A program made the translations under genes and the position numbers. The notes under the pieces are model-generated. The model was not told the origin of the DNA, ran no database searches, and was given only the letters and a program-made list of their open reading frames with translations. Positions 30,792 to 39,212 of a stretch of DNA of 64,000 nucleotides are shown piece after piece. Source of the stretch: G963666945 sp963666945 (lineage in GTDB: Bacteria; Bacteroidota; Bacteroidia; Bacteroidales; Marinifilaceae); the NCBI GenBank assembly GCA_963666945.2, contig CAXXRT010000024.1:62001-126000 (forward strand), in the 5' to 3' direction. Within the stretch, counting starts at the first letter, position 1. Each line of letters begins with the position of its first letter.

Positions 30792-33656
30792 TTAAAACTT
30801 TAATTTCAGTTCAGCTCCAAAATAAAACGGAGAATTTCTTCTGATGTAAGAATCGGATCTATCCAATTTAACCAATGGCCTATGATTAAACACATTATTA
30901 GCAAAGAAAGAAAGACTTAAATTATTCCCAATTTCTTTAGATAATCTCATATTAACCTGAAGAGTTGTTGGATATGATTCTTCAATATATAATTTAGGTT
31001 GATCAGTTTTAATAAGTGCATCAAAAATAGGATTACTTTCATCAGGCTGCATAAAAGAATAAATCTTTCCTGTTTTATCCATATATTCAATAGGATTAAC
31101 AAACTTGCCATATTCAGTATTATTATAAACCTCATCACCAGTAATTCTATTACCTTGAGCATCTATAATATAAGGAATAACATCTCCTTTTGAATTTTCA
31201 TAAGTTTTCTGCATTTTTTCCATCCATACAACCTGAGCGGTAACAGACAACACCATTTTTACATCAGGGACATGAGTCACAAACCTAAAATTAGTATTAA
31301 ATCTCTTACGAATTTCACCTTCGCCACCCGCATAGATACCAACAAATGGGTATATCTTACCTTCCCAAGATGTATTAGGGTAATAAAAGTTATCTCCTTT
31401 GGTAATTTTCTCAGTTTTAAGATAAGCACCATCAACTATTAAAGAAGTTCTTATAGCATCAAACCTACCAAAATCGATATAATATTCTAATCCTTCCTTT
31501 GTTAGAGTATAGTTATTCTTAGGAGTAGTATATTTATTAAATACAGTATCCATGGTATACGTATGAGGACTACCATCAATCATAATCTGACCATTCTGAA
31601 ATACAGGATACACGACAGAAGCGATATCATCATATTTTTTGTACTCCATTATATCATATACCTCATCGAAGCTAAATCCATTCTTAAGTTTTTCTTTAAA
31701 ACCAGTTAAAGAAACACTAACCTTATTTATTTTAAAATCTAACCCCAGTTCCTTTTTAGTGTTTTTAGCCGGCTTTAATTTAGGATTGCTTGTATTGTCA
31801 ATAACTTTTGTTGTCATAACGACAAGATTAGTATCTCTGTTATGATAATAGTTAAAGCCTATCTTATCAAAATAAGCCTGATCAGGATAGAAATGTATCA
31901 GGGTAGGATTTTTCACATTAATACCATAACCAGCCCTAATACTTAAATCATCGAATAATGAATTATTCTTTCTATTTAGTATTTGATATTTCAAATTCAA
32001 TCTAGGCTCATAAGTAAATTCAAACCGTGTATCGAATAATCCTTTAGGTCTCAGATTATTAACCCTAATACCAGCCTGGATATCCAAAGAAGTAGTCGCA
32101 ATAGGCAATTTTATTTTTTCTTCAGCAAAAATTGAGTACTGATTAAGGAAAGGAATATCATTATAAGAACGAGGTCTAAGTGCATTAACACTTCCAGGAC
32201 TATAAGGGGTATTCATATCAAAAGTACGCCCTTCTCCATCGTTACCATTAGTCCTCCATTCACAGCCCACCATGAATTTATTGTATATATTACCATATTT
32301 CCCGGCAAGATTCGCAGTAATTTGTCCAAAAAGGTTTATTGGCTTTCCATCGATATTAAGTTCGCTATAATAACCATTTTCAAGGTACTTACCCTGATTT
32401 TCCCCAGAAATAAGTGCAGTAGCAGCAGGAGTGGCCCCGTTAATCGATTGCAATCTCTTTACATAACTTTCCTGATGCGAGTAGCTAGCACTAAGACTAT
32501 ATTTAATATTAGTAATCCAAGGCTTATTTAAAGCCCAGTTACCATTAATATTCAATGACGCCCCCTGATCTTTAGATCTTTCTTTTTCCTCCCTGACCAT
32601 ATCTTTATCCTGCTTATGCTCATCTAAAGTTGAATGCAGAGAAAGCTTAGAATTAAAACTTAAAGGACAATTTCCCTTAAAAAAGACATTAGAATAAGCT
32701 AATTGGCCTGTTAATCTTTTATACCCCTTGGAAGTAGTTCTTATATCGTTATATGAATTAGTATAATCTAAATCGAAATTCAAAGCCCCTCTATTTCCAC
32801 CAAGAAGAAATCCCTTACCAGCATAAACCTGCTTAGTGTTTGCATCGACTTTTACCTTAGCCCTCAAAGGAGATTTACCAGCCTTGGTGTTTACGATAAC
32901 AGCCCCGGAAGTCATTTCCCCATATTCAACTGAAGCTATACCCCTGATTACTTCAACAGATTCTATATTATCCGTAGATATTTGTCTCAAATCAATACCC
33001 CCACCAGCAGAAGAATCGAAAGTAGATCCAGTACCGGATTTTGCAGTACTAACCAATTGAAGGTTTGCGTCGTTAGACATAGGACTACCATTAACAATAA
33101 TAGCCGTTCCTAAAGCACCCATTTGATCCGGTCCATTTTCGCCGTATATTTCCCTAATAGAAATCTGATTAGCCTTTCCAAGATCCGGATTTAAGGAAAC
33201 TTGTCCTGGCACCAACTGCATCACATCGGTCAAGCTCATTGGCTGTATGTGTTCGAGAGCCGATTTTTCAATCTTAGAACTTGTTCCATTGCCTTTTCCT
33301 TCCTTGGCAGTAACAACAACCTCTTTCAAAGCCAGACTTCGTTTTTTTAGCATTAACTTAAAAGAATCAATGTTACTTTTTAATTCAACTTTTCTAAGAT
33401 AATCTTCATATCCAAGGCAAGAAGAATAAATAGTGTAAGAACCAGCAGAAAATTTCTTGAAAGTAAATTTTCCATTTTTATCGGTTGTTGTCCAAAGATT
33501 TAATTCTTTAATACTTACAACAACCATTTCCAACGGTTCCTGTGTTTTGGAATCTAAAACAGTACCAGATAATGATACCTTACCTGACTGACCATACACA
33601 TTGGTAAAGCCTGTCAAGAGCAACACGATTAATAATAATTTTGTAGTTTTTTTCAC
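30792..33656 (-). CDS. TonB-dependent outer-membrane receptor
   Basis: A 954-residue receptor. Signal peptide to about Gly22, a carboxypeptidase-regulatory-like domain at about 28-112 (SLSGTVLDSKTQEPLEMV to SSCLGYEDYLRKV), a plug domain at about 118-260 with the VEVIRGIASVEYGEMTSGAV motif, then a 22-strand-type barrel ending in aromatic Phe (GAELKLKF). It is a single receptor with no SusD partner and no FecR-interacting signalling extension, so it more likely takes up a metal, cofactor or small chelate than a glycan. It is first of the TonB-DUF4876-barrel set and lies 130 bases downstream of the small membrane protein, after a hairpin at 33705-33745. Confidence 0.92.
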   Translation of the reverse strand: MKKTTKLLLIVLLLTGFTNVYGQSGKVSLSGTVLDSKTQEPLEMVVVSIKELNLWTTTDKNGKFTFKKFSAGSYTIYSSCLGYEDYLRKVELKSNIDSFKLMLKKRSLALKEVVVTAKEGKGNGTSSKIEKSALEHIQPMSLTDVMQLVPGQVSLNPDLGKANQISIREIYGENGPDQMGALGTAIIVNGSPMSNDANLQLVSTAKSGTGSTFDSSAGGGIDLRQISTDNIESVEVIRGIASVEYGEMTSGAVIVNTKAGKSPLRAKVKVDANTKQVYAGKGFLLGGNRGALNFDLDYTNSYNDIRTTSKGYKRLTGQLAYSNVFFKGNCPLSFNSKLSLHSTLDEHKQDKDMVREEKERSKDQGASLNINGNWALNKPWITNIKYSLSASYSHQESYVKRLQSINGATPAATALISGENQGKYLENGYYSELNIDGKPINLFGQITANLAGKYGNIYNKFMVGCEWRTNGNDGEGRTFDMNTPYSPGSVNALRPRSYNDIPFLNQYSIFAEEKIKLPIATTSLDIQAGIRVNNLRPKGLFDTRFEFTYEPRLNLKYQILNRKNNSLFDDLSIRAGYGINVKNPTLIHFYPDQAYFDKIGFNYYHNRDTNLVVMTTKVIDNTSNPKLKPAKNTKKELGLDFKINKVSVSLTGFKEKLKNGFSFDEVYDIMEYKKYDDIASVVYPVFQNGQIMIDGSPHTYTMDTVFNKYTTPKNNYTLTKEGLEYYIDFGRFDAIRTSLIVDGAYLKTEKITKGDNFYYPNTSWEGKIYPFVGIYAGGEGEIRKRFNTNFRFVTHVPDVKMVLSVTAQVVWMEKMQKTYENSKGDVIPYIIDAQGNRITGDEVYNNTEYGKFVNPIEYMDKTGKIYSFMQPDESNPIFDALIKTDQPKLYIEESYPTTLQVNMRLSKEIGNNLSLSFFANNVFNHRPLVKLDRSDSYIRRNSPFYFGAELKLKF

Positions 33657-33704
33657 TCTTAAGTAATTTAGACGTTAGATTTACATTGTAAAAATATTCT
33701 GATC

Positions 33705-33745
33705 AACATTATGGTTTTCCCTAAATCTTCAACCATAATATTGTT
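33705..33745. promoter_or_regulatory. Inverted repeat upstream of the TonB receptor gene
   Basis: ATTATGGTT (33708-33716) and AACCATAAT (33731-33739) pair perfectly around a 14-nt loop, and AAC/GTT flanks extend the stem past a bulge. There is no T-run. It could attenuate read-through from the sigma operon into the receptor gene. Confidence 0.45.
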
Positions 33746-33786
33746 AACAAACAACCATTAAAACATAATGTAATAAAAACAAATCC

Positions 33787-34104
33787 CTACAACTCGTTTA
33801 ATATGTGGTATTCCACAGATTCGTACTGCATTTCATTTAGGCAACAATTATCAAGAACATCTTCCATTAGCGACATCCTTTTATCCACACGAATCTGTTG
33901 CTGAACTATTCCTCCAATAAAAATCCCCAATAGTAACCCTGCAGCAATACCAAATGAAATATGAAATCTCTTAATTTTGAAAACAAAAGTATCACATCCT
34001 TCATATTCAATAATTCTTTGTTTTAGTCTTGAATAAAAAGAATCGTCGATATTCTGTATTTTATCCTTATTAATAATATTTTGTATTTCTTTAAAGCTAT
34101 CCAT
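33787..34104 (-). CDS. Small single-span membrane protein, candidate anti-sigma factor (CnrY-like)
   Basis: 105 residues from ATG 34104. The ATG at 34113 would leave only 11 bases after the putative -10 box, whereas 34104 gives a 20-base leader like that of the sigma gene. The N-terminal 45 residues are charged and helical and probably cytosolic. One membrane span follows (ISFGIAAGLLLGIFIGGIV, about 47-65), then a short periplasmic tail with a Cys pair (LDNCCLNEM). The layout matches membrane anti-sigma factors of the CnrY type, but no sequence family was recognised. It has its own copy of the promoter element shared with the sigma gene. Confidence 0.65.
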   Translation of the reverse strand: MDSFKEIQNIINKDKIQNIDDSFYSRLKQRIIEYEGCDTFVFKIKRFHISFGIAAGLLLGIFIGGIVQQQIRVDKRMSLMEDVLDNCCLNEMQYESVEYHILNEL

Positions 34105-34124
34105 AAACAACATTTTTATTATAT

Positions 34125-34150
34125 GACACCATCAGAATTAAAAACTTGCG
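34125..34150 (-). promoter_or_regulatory. Putative ECF sigma-dependent promoter, copy B
   Basis: Minus strand: CGCAAGTTTTTA (34139-34150), 8 bases, GGTGTC (34125-34130). Both blocks and the spacing are identical to copy A at 35248-35273. The GGTGTC block ends 20 bases before the ATG at 34104. It does not resemble the housekeeping TAnnTTTG type. Confidence 0.75.
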
Positions 34151-34173
34151 TTTTTTTAGAAAAAAAAGAAATT

Positions 34174-34677
34174 TTATTTAAGTTTTGAGTTTTCACACTT
34201 CTCTTTGCAATACTTACACTGGTTATTAACCTCAAGAATTTCCTCAAAAAGTATTCGTAATTTTTCTTGCTGGTCCTGTGTACAAACCTTTTTAATATTT
34301 AGAAGATGGTTTACCGTCTGTCTTTTTAATGCAGTATGAAGATGTCCTATACGCAATGTAAGTTTATTAATAGCCTCCTTATCCGGAGTGTTTTGCGATA
34401 ATTCTTTTAACAATAATCGCCTATTAGAACACAATAACCGCAATATTCTCTGATAATTTTCAAAATTGATTTGATCTAGTCTATTTATAGAATCGAATTG
34501 CACCTGATCAAGACTTAATTCCTTTTTTAAGAATTCATTTGAATTAAGTTTTAATTTAGGATCCTCAGAAGATGAAGCAGATATCATTATCCATATAACC
34601 AAAATGGCTATATTTATCGCCAATAAGACAATATTAAGACGATAGAATTTCATTAAACTAGCATTATTATTTTTCAT
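34174..34677 (-). CDS. Membrane-anchored CpxP/CnrX-like periplasmic sensor
   Basis: 167 residues: one N-terminal membrane anchor (LNIVLLAINIAILVIWIMIS, about 14-33) and a long helical periplasmic part. Repeated patterns such as LSLDQVQFDSINRLDQ and CTQDQQEKLRILFEEIL resemble the LTxxQ helices of the Spy/CpxP/ZraP/CnrX fold. The C-terminus has a C-x2-C-x3-C cluster (Cys154, 157, 161), which could bind metal or sense redox state. The start overlaps the end of the sigma gene by 11 bases, so the two are translationally coupled. In the CnrYXH system an anchored CnrX detects metal and signals through CnrY to release CnrH; a similar role is inferred. Confidence 0.72.
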   Translation of the reverse strand: MKNNNASLMKFYRLNIVLLAINIAILVIWIMISASSSEDPKLKLNSNEFLKKELSLDQVQFDSINRLDQINFENYQRILRLLCSNRRLLLKELSQNTPDKEAINKLTLRIGHLHTALKRQTVNHLLNIKKVCTQDQQEKLRILFEEILEVNNQCKYCKEKCENSKLK

Positions 34678-35224
34678 AACTAAAGTTAAAGTCTTTTAAA
34701 TATTTTTTCAAGTTAATCCTCGCTCTAAACAACAACGATTCCACACTGGAAACCGTTGAATTTGTAATATCCGCTATTTCTTTATAATCCAGACCCTCGT
34801 AATGGAAAAGGACAAAAGCAGATTTTTGTCTTTCCGGTAATTTTGCAATTGCCTTATGTATAATTTTAATTTTAACGCTAAGATCCTCATTATCTTCAGT
34901 ATTAAAATCAGAACTATAATTAAATAAACTATCTTTTATTGTTTCCAATGCACAAACGACAGCATTCTTTTTATTTTGACGTAAATAGTTCAAAGATTTA
35001 TTAACAGCAATTCTATATATCCAAGTAGATATTTTTGATTCGCCTCTAAAAAAATCAATTTTTTTCCATACTTCAATAAAAACATCCTGGGCAAGATCTT
35101 CAGCATCGTCGATACTATGCACAAATCCATAACAAGTATTTGTAACCATAATTTTATAGTTACCAACAATCTCTTTGAAAATTTGTTCTTTATTACTTAT
35201 TATGACTTCTGCCTCAGATATCAT
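34667..35224 (-). CDS. ECF-family RNA polymerase sigma factor
   Basis: 185 residues, the usual ECF size. Region 2 (about 20-90) has DAEDLAQDVFIEVWKKI and STWIYRIAVNKSLNYLR. Region 4 (about 125-175) has LPERQKSAFVLFHYEGLDYKEIA and a helix-turn-helix SVESLLFRARINLKKYL. It is preceded by promoter-like copy A, consistent with autoregulation, and overlaps the CnrX-like gene. No FecR-type anti-sigma gene is adjacent; the likely partner is the small membrane protein at 33787-34104. Likely targets include the downstream TonB/polyferredoxin genes, but no further copy of the element was found before them. Confidence 0.92.
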   Translation of the reverse strand: MISEAEVIISNKEQIFKEIVGNYKIMVTNTCYGFVHSIDDAEDLAQDVFIEVWKKIDFFRGESKISTWIYRIAVNKSLNYLRQNKKNAVVCALETIKDSLFNYSSDFNTEDNEDLSVKIKIIHKAIAKLPERQKSAFVLFHYEGLDYKEIADITNSTVSSVESLLFRARINLKKYLKDFNFSYEK

Positions 35225-35247
35225 TTATAAATACGTTTTATATATAA

Positions 35248-35273
35248 GACACCGATAAAAATAAAAACTTGCG
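35248..35273 (-). promoter_or_regulatory. Putative ECF sigma-dependent promoter, copy A
   Basis: Minus strand: CGCAAGTTTTTA (35262-35273), 8 bases, GGTGTC (35248-35253), 23 bases before the sigma factor ATG and 10 bases after the GSCFA stop. It shares 18 of 18 element positions and spacing with copy B. Confidence 0.75.
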
Positions 35274-35283
35274 CTACAACCAT

Positions 35284-36270
35284 TTATTTTTTCAATTTAC
35301 CATTTAAAAAATTCTTTTCGTCAAAAAAGTTTATCTCAGGATAATTATTTTCCAACTGACAAATTTTATATAATTGATTTTCCAAAAAATCAAGATAAGT
35401 CTTTGAATCGGCAGAGAAAGGTCTGTGAGCTAAAGCTTTTTTAATTTTTTCTATCTGAGCCATTACTGATTGAGATTGCTTGTCTATAAAAGTATCTATA
35501 AATTTTTGCCAGATATAATCCACTGCTTCATCCGATATGTGAATCATATCCCTTGAGTAGAACCGGTAATCCCGAAGATCGTCCATTATCAGTTCGTATG
35601 AGGGGAAATACCATACATTCTTATTATTATTGATTATCCCATCGATAGAAAGGAGCAAGACCGCTTTACTCAATTGATTTCCATGAGCACCATCTTTCCA
35701 ATGCCTTACCGGACTTACTGTAAAGATAATCTTTATGTCAGGATTAATACCCCTCACTTTTTGAATCAAATCATTGTACAATTCCACAATATAGTCAACA
35801 GGCAGACGATAGCGCACAAAATTATTTGAAGGTAATTTATGGCAATTTGATACTATCTTACCACTACTTTTATATTCATACACCCACGATGTACCAAATG
35901 TTATTACAAGGAAATCGGTTTTTTTAAGAAAGTTATTTGAATTAAGACAAGACTCATTAATATTTTTCAGACAAATTTCTTTATCCTCATGAGAGAATCT
36001 ACCATGGTGGAAAAAACTATGCCACATATTATTATATACCAGATCATCTTCCGTAAACCTCTTATTATCAATGATCGACAACATTGTATTAGCGACAGAG
36101 ACAGGGTTATAAACAATTCCAAAAGGATTTATCAAAGAGTTAAATTTGCTCTGCAGCAATTTATTCCCAATATTTTCAGCGAAACAAGAACCAATAAACA
36201 ATATCTTATTTCCATACCCTATTTTACAATTATTCTCTTCAATCTCAACTACAGTTCTAAAAAATGACAT
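35284..36270 (-). CDS. GSCFA-family SGNH-like hydrolase
   Basis: The start is set at 36270 (MSFFRTVVEIEENN), the normal family beginning; this gives 328 residues and removes a 29-residue upstream extension that overlaps the kinase gene. The eponymous GSCFA motif is in ILFIGSCFAENIGNKL (about 20-35), with Ser as candidate nucleophile. DFLVITFGTSWVYE and IIFTVSPVRHWKDGAHGNQLSKA match conserved blocks. The family is common in Bacteroidota and lacks a firm biochemical role. No signal peptide. It follows the kinase by 28 bases and probably ends the regulator-kinase operon. Confidence 0.85.
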   Translation of the reverse strand: MSFFRTVVEIEENNCKIGYGNKILFIGSCFAENIGNKLLQSKFNSLINPFGIVYNPVSVANTMLSIIDNKRFTEDDLVYNNMWHSFFHHGRFSHEDKEICLKNINESCLNSNNFLKKTDFLVITFGTSWVYEYKSSGKIVSNCHKLPSNNFVRYRLPVDYIVELYNDLIQKVRGINPDIKIIFTVSPVRHWKDGAHGNQLSKAVLLLSIDGIINNNKNVWYFPSYELIMDDLRDYRFYSRDMIHISDEAVDYIWQKFIDTFIDKQSQSVMAQIEKIKKALAHRPFSADSKTYLDFLENQLYKICQLENNYPEINFFDEKNFLNGKLKK

Positions 36271-36298
36271 AGTCTGATATTTAATTACAATAACACCT

Positions 36299-38413
36299 TT
36301 AAATCTTATCAACGAAAATCTCCACCCTTGTTCCCTTTGGTTTACTGTTTTCTTCAAGATCGATAATAGATATACTCATATTTCTTTTATCTTTTTTATT
36401 AATTATACTAATATAATCATTTACTAACTTTATTCCTTTGCCAGTTGATTTAAACTTACTTTTTGCGGCAGCTTTTCTTCCAATTCCATTATCTTCCACA
36501 ATAATTTTCACACCATTATTCCAAGAAATAATATCAACAATAATTTTCCCACCAGAACCCAAATCATTCAATCCATGTTTCATTGAATTTTCAACAAATG
36601 TTTGAAGAAGAAACGGCATAACCTTGATATTATATGCAGAGGGGTTATCGACATTTATTTTATAATCGAACCTGTCTTTAAACCTGAACTTTTGTATTTC
36701 AAGATAGCTGACAACAAAATCCAATTCTTCCTTAAGAGTTCTCTCCAATTTATTTGCATCCACCAATGAATTTCTAACCAACTTCGCAAGTTTACATAAA
36801 TAATCGTATGCAGTTTCCCTGTCTTCTTTATATATATAAGAAGCAATCGAATTCATGGCATTTAATGTAAAATGGGGAGACATCTGATTGCTAACATTCT
36901 GAAACTTCAGCTGGGCAATAGTATTTTCGATAACATATTTTTCCTCAACACTTTTAGTCACAAAATACCTTATCCACCATATAAGAAGAAAAACAACCAA
37001 GAAAACACCCAATACATAAAAATATTTTACCCACACGTGTTTATCCCTGTGATAATTAATAAAACAAGTTAAGCCTTTAAAAGAAATCACAACATTTTCA
37101 GGTATTACCTTTTTAGATCCAAACTCTTTAAAAGCAGATGTTCCGCGTATATTCTCATATATATTTCTGACTATCCTGCTATCCCTGTAAGAAGAATACG
37201 GTTCTGGCATTTTAAAAAAAACAGGGTCAGAAAAATCTTCTTTAACAAATACATTTTCTTTAAACCCTTTGCTTTGAAAAAATATTTCATTTTTCCCGTC
37301 ATTATCAATATCACCCACAAAACTATAAATAGGTTTATCAAGACCTCCAGGAAAAAATTTCCCTTCATAAACCAATTCAGAATTATATTTCAGCAGTCCT
37401 CCATAATAAGAACCAATAAATATTTTTGAGTCTTGATCATTATCAATAGCAAAAAAACTATTTCTATTAATTAACAAATCAAAAGGGACATTAACTTCAT
37501 TTACTTTATTCCCAAAATAATCATACATCTGAATTAATGAAATATCCTTTTCTTGAGCTGTTCTAAGCGAACAGTCACCAACAACACATATCCTATCCTC
37601 ACCCCTATGCTTAATATTCATACAAACCAGACAATAATTTGATTTCTCCATACATAAAGGGTCAGCAACCTGATTTAAGTTTTTATCCAGAATAAATCCC
37701 CATGCGAATTTTTCGGAATAATTTGCTTTCCGCTCGTTTTTTGTTGGAAATGATTTTGTAGTAAGTACAATTTTAGGATCATCAGTTGACGGACTTAAAT
37801 ATACTGTTCTTATTCTCGCATCCAAGCCACTTGTTTTCTTTAAAACATCATTCTTAATATCATATCTGCATACAAACCTAATATTCTCGAATCTTCTAGA
37901 ACAAACCCAGAAATAAAATTCCTTACTCCCATCATTATTTGCATCAGCAAAGCCAAGATATCCGAAATCATAGGAACTATTATCTTTACCAAGAAAAACA
38001 TTTCTTATTTTATTACACTTAAAATCCCATACTGAAAGACAAATTGAATCCTTAGAATTTGAAATAAAATATAGTTCTTTAGCCTTATTTCCATCACAAT
38101 CGGCAATAAACGGATATTTAGTAAAATTAGGAATTCTTTTAAACAACTTATTCTTCCCACATGTTTCAATCTTATATTCATTGCTATTTTTGACTTTCAG
38201 TATTTTGAGAACATCGTCCTTTCCGTCACAATCCATGTCCGCATAAATCTCCAGAGCATCCTCTTTACACAGCTTTAATCTATATTCTATTTTGTATTTA
38301 TTAAACAAATTGGGAGACATAATCACATACAACACAGTCACTATTATTGCTATCACCCAAGGAGATGTATACAAATAATAGAGGTTTTTTTTATTAAAAT
38401 ATTTTTTAAGCAT
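36299..38413 (-). CDS. LytS-type sensor histidine kinase with FG-GAP-like periplasmic domain
   Basis: A 704-residue membrane kinase. N-terminal span at about 17-33, a large periplasmic part (about 35-460) with repeated D-x-D-G-D/N blocks of FG-GAP/VCBS type (DCDGKDDVLKI, DANNDGSKEFYFW, DIDNDGKNEIFF), and a second span at about 462-485. The His_kinase domain follows with QMSPHFTLNAMNS; His514 is the phosphorylation site. The ATPase domain has VENSMKHGL and EDNGIGRKAA. The periplasmic part is probably a beta-propeller sensor. The gene begins 11 bases after the LytTR regulator. Confidence 0.9.
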   Translation of the reverse strand: MLKKYFNKKNLYYLYTSPWVIAIIVTVLYVIMSPNLFNKYKIEYRLKLCKEDALEIYADMDCDGKDDVLKILKVKNSNEYKIETCGKNKLFKRIPNFTKYPFIADCDGNKAKELYFISNSKDSICLSVWDFKCNKIRNVFLGKDNSSYDFGYLGFADANNDGSKEFYFWVCSRRFENIRFVCRYDIKNDVLKKTSGLDARIRTVYLSPSTDDPKIVLTTKSFPTKNERKANYSEKFAWGFILDKNLNQVADPLCMEKSNYCLVCMNIKHRGEDRICVVGDCSLRTAQEKDISLIQMYDYFGNKVNEVNVPFDLLINRNSFFAIDNDQDSKIFIGSYYGGLLKYNSELVYEGKFFPGGLDKPIYSFVGDIDNDGKNEIFFQSKGFKENVFVKEDFSDPVFFKMPEPYSSYRDSRIVRNIYENIRGTSAFKEFGSKKVIPENVVISFKGLTCFINYHRDKHVWVKYFYVLGVFLVVFLLIWWIRYFVTKSVEEKYVIENTIAQLKFQNVSNQMSPHFTLNAMNSIASYIYKEDRETAYDYLCKLAKLVRNSLVDANKLERTLKEELDFVVSYLEIQKFRFKDRFDYKINVDNPSAYNIKVMPFLLQTFVENSMKHGLNDLGSGGKIIVDIISWNNGVKIIVEDNGIGRKAAAKSKFKSTGKGIKLVNDYISIINKKDKRNMSISIIDLEENSKPKGTRVEIFVDKI

Positions 38414-38424
38414 ATTTTATTTAA

Positions 38425-39168
38425 TTATGATATATGTTCATCAATCAGATGCATTCTTGCTTTTGATACAGGTAAATCTTTAGTTTTTCCATCTATAACT
38501 AAAGTACATGTTCTGGTTTTCTTATCCAGTTTAGTCAAATATTTAAGGTTTATCAATACAGATCGTGATATCCTAAAAAAACCATTAACATTCAATTTTT
38601 CCTCAAGTTTACCTAAATGTAAACTCGAAACCTCTTTTCTCCCTTCCTTCAACACTATAGATGTATATGCACCATCAGCCTCAAAATACACTATATCATC
38701 AGGATTAAAGAACAAAGAGCCAAAGGTCACATTAATTTTAATTTTATTTACAGTATCTAAAGTTTTTATGAAATCATTATAACTTATATTTTTACTCATA
38801 TCCTGCCTGTATCGGATTAACGTTTCCTGAAGTTCAATCCGGTCAATAGGTTTAACGAGATAATCGAAAGCAGAATTTTTTAAAGCATCGAATACAAAAT
38901 GATCGAAGGCAGTCACAAAAACAACCCTCACATTCAGATTCAGGTTATTTATTTCTTTTAAAACTTCAATTCCTGACTTATCCGGCATATTTATATCCAA
39001 AAAAATCATGTCAGGTGTTTTATCAATAATCTCCCTTACAACAAGGTTAGGATCCTTAATTTTACCCACAATTTCAACATCTTTTGTTCTAAACAACAAG
39101 CTCTCCAACATATCCAATCCTTCAACCTCATCATCTACAAGCAGGCATTTTATCGTATTATTTTCCAT
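38425..39168 (-). CDS. LytTR-family response regulator
   Basis: 247 residues. Receiver domain at about 5-120 with the acidic pair in LLVDDEVEG, phospho-acceptor Asp58 in MIFLDINMP, Thr/Ala switch in VVFVTAFD and Lys in YLVKPID. LytTR DNA-binding domain at about 145-245 (VYFEADGAYTSIVL, FFRISRSVLINLKYL). It is the cognate partner of the kinase at 36299-38413, located upstream in the same operon. Targets are unknown. Confidence 0.94.
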   Translation of the reverse strand: MENNTIKCLLVDDEVEGLDMLESLLFRTKDVEIVGKIKDPNLVVREIIDKTPDMIFLDINMPDKSGIEVLKEINNLNLNVRVVFVTAFDHFVFDALKNSAFDYLVKPIDRIELQETLIRYRQDMSKNISYNDFIKTLDTVNKIKINVTFGSLFFNPDDIVYFEADGAYTSIVLKEGRKEVSSLHLGKLEEKLNVNGFFRISRSVLINLKYLTKLDKKTRTCTLVIDGKTKDLPVSKARMHLIDEHIS

Positions 39169-39204
39169 TTTTTAGTACTTATTTTACAAATAACTGTGAC
39201 CATA

Positions 39205-39212
39205 CAAATATA
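39205..39212 (-). promoter_or_regulatory. -7 box for the regulator-kinase operon (TATATTTG)
   Basis: The minus strand reads TATATTTG, an exact TAnnTTTG match, 36 bases before the regulator start. No clear -33 element. Confidence 0.45.

Noticed and set aside
30792..33656. SusC/SusD polysaccharide utilisation locus
   Set aside because: There is no SusD homologue, glycoside hydrolase or carbohydrate-binding protein beside the receptor; the neighbours are DUF4876, a barrel and redox/peptidase genes.
36271..36357. Upstream extension of the GSCFA gene
   Set aside because: It would overlap the kinase gene by 59 bases and adds non-conserved residues; the family start fits 36270.
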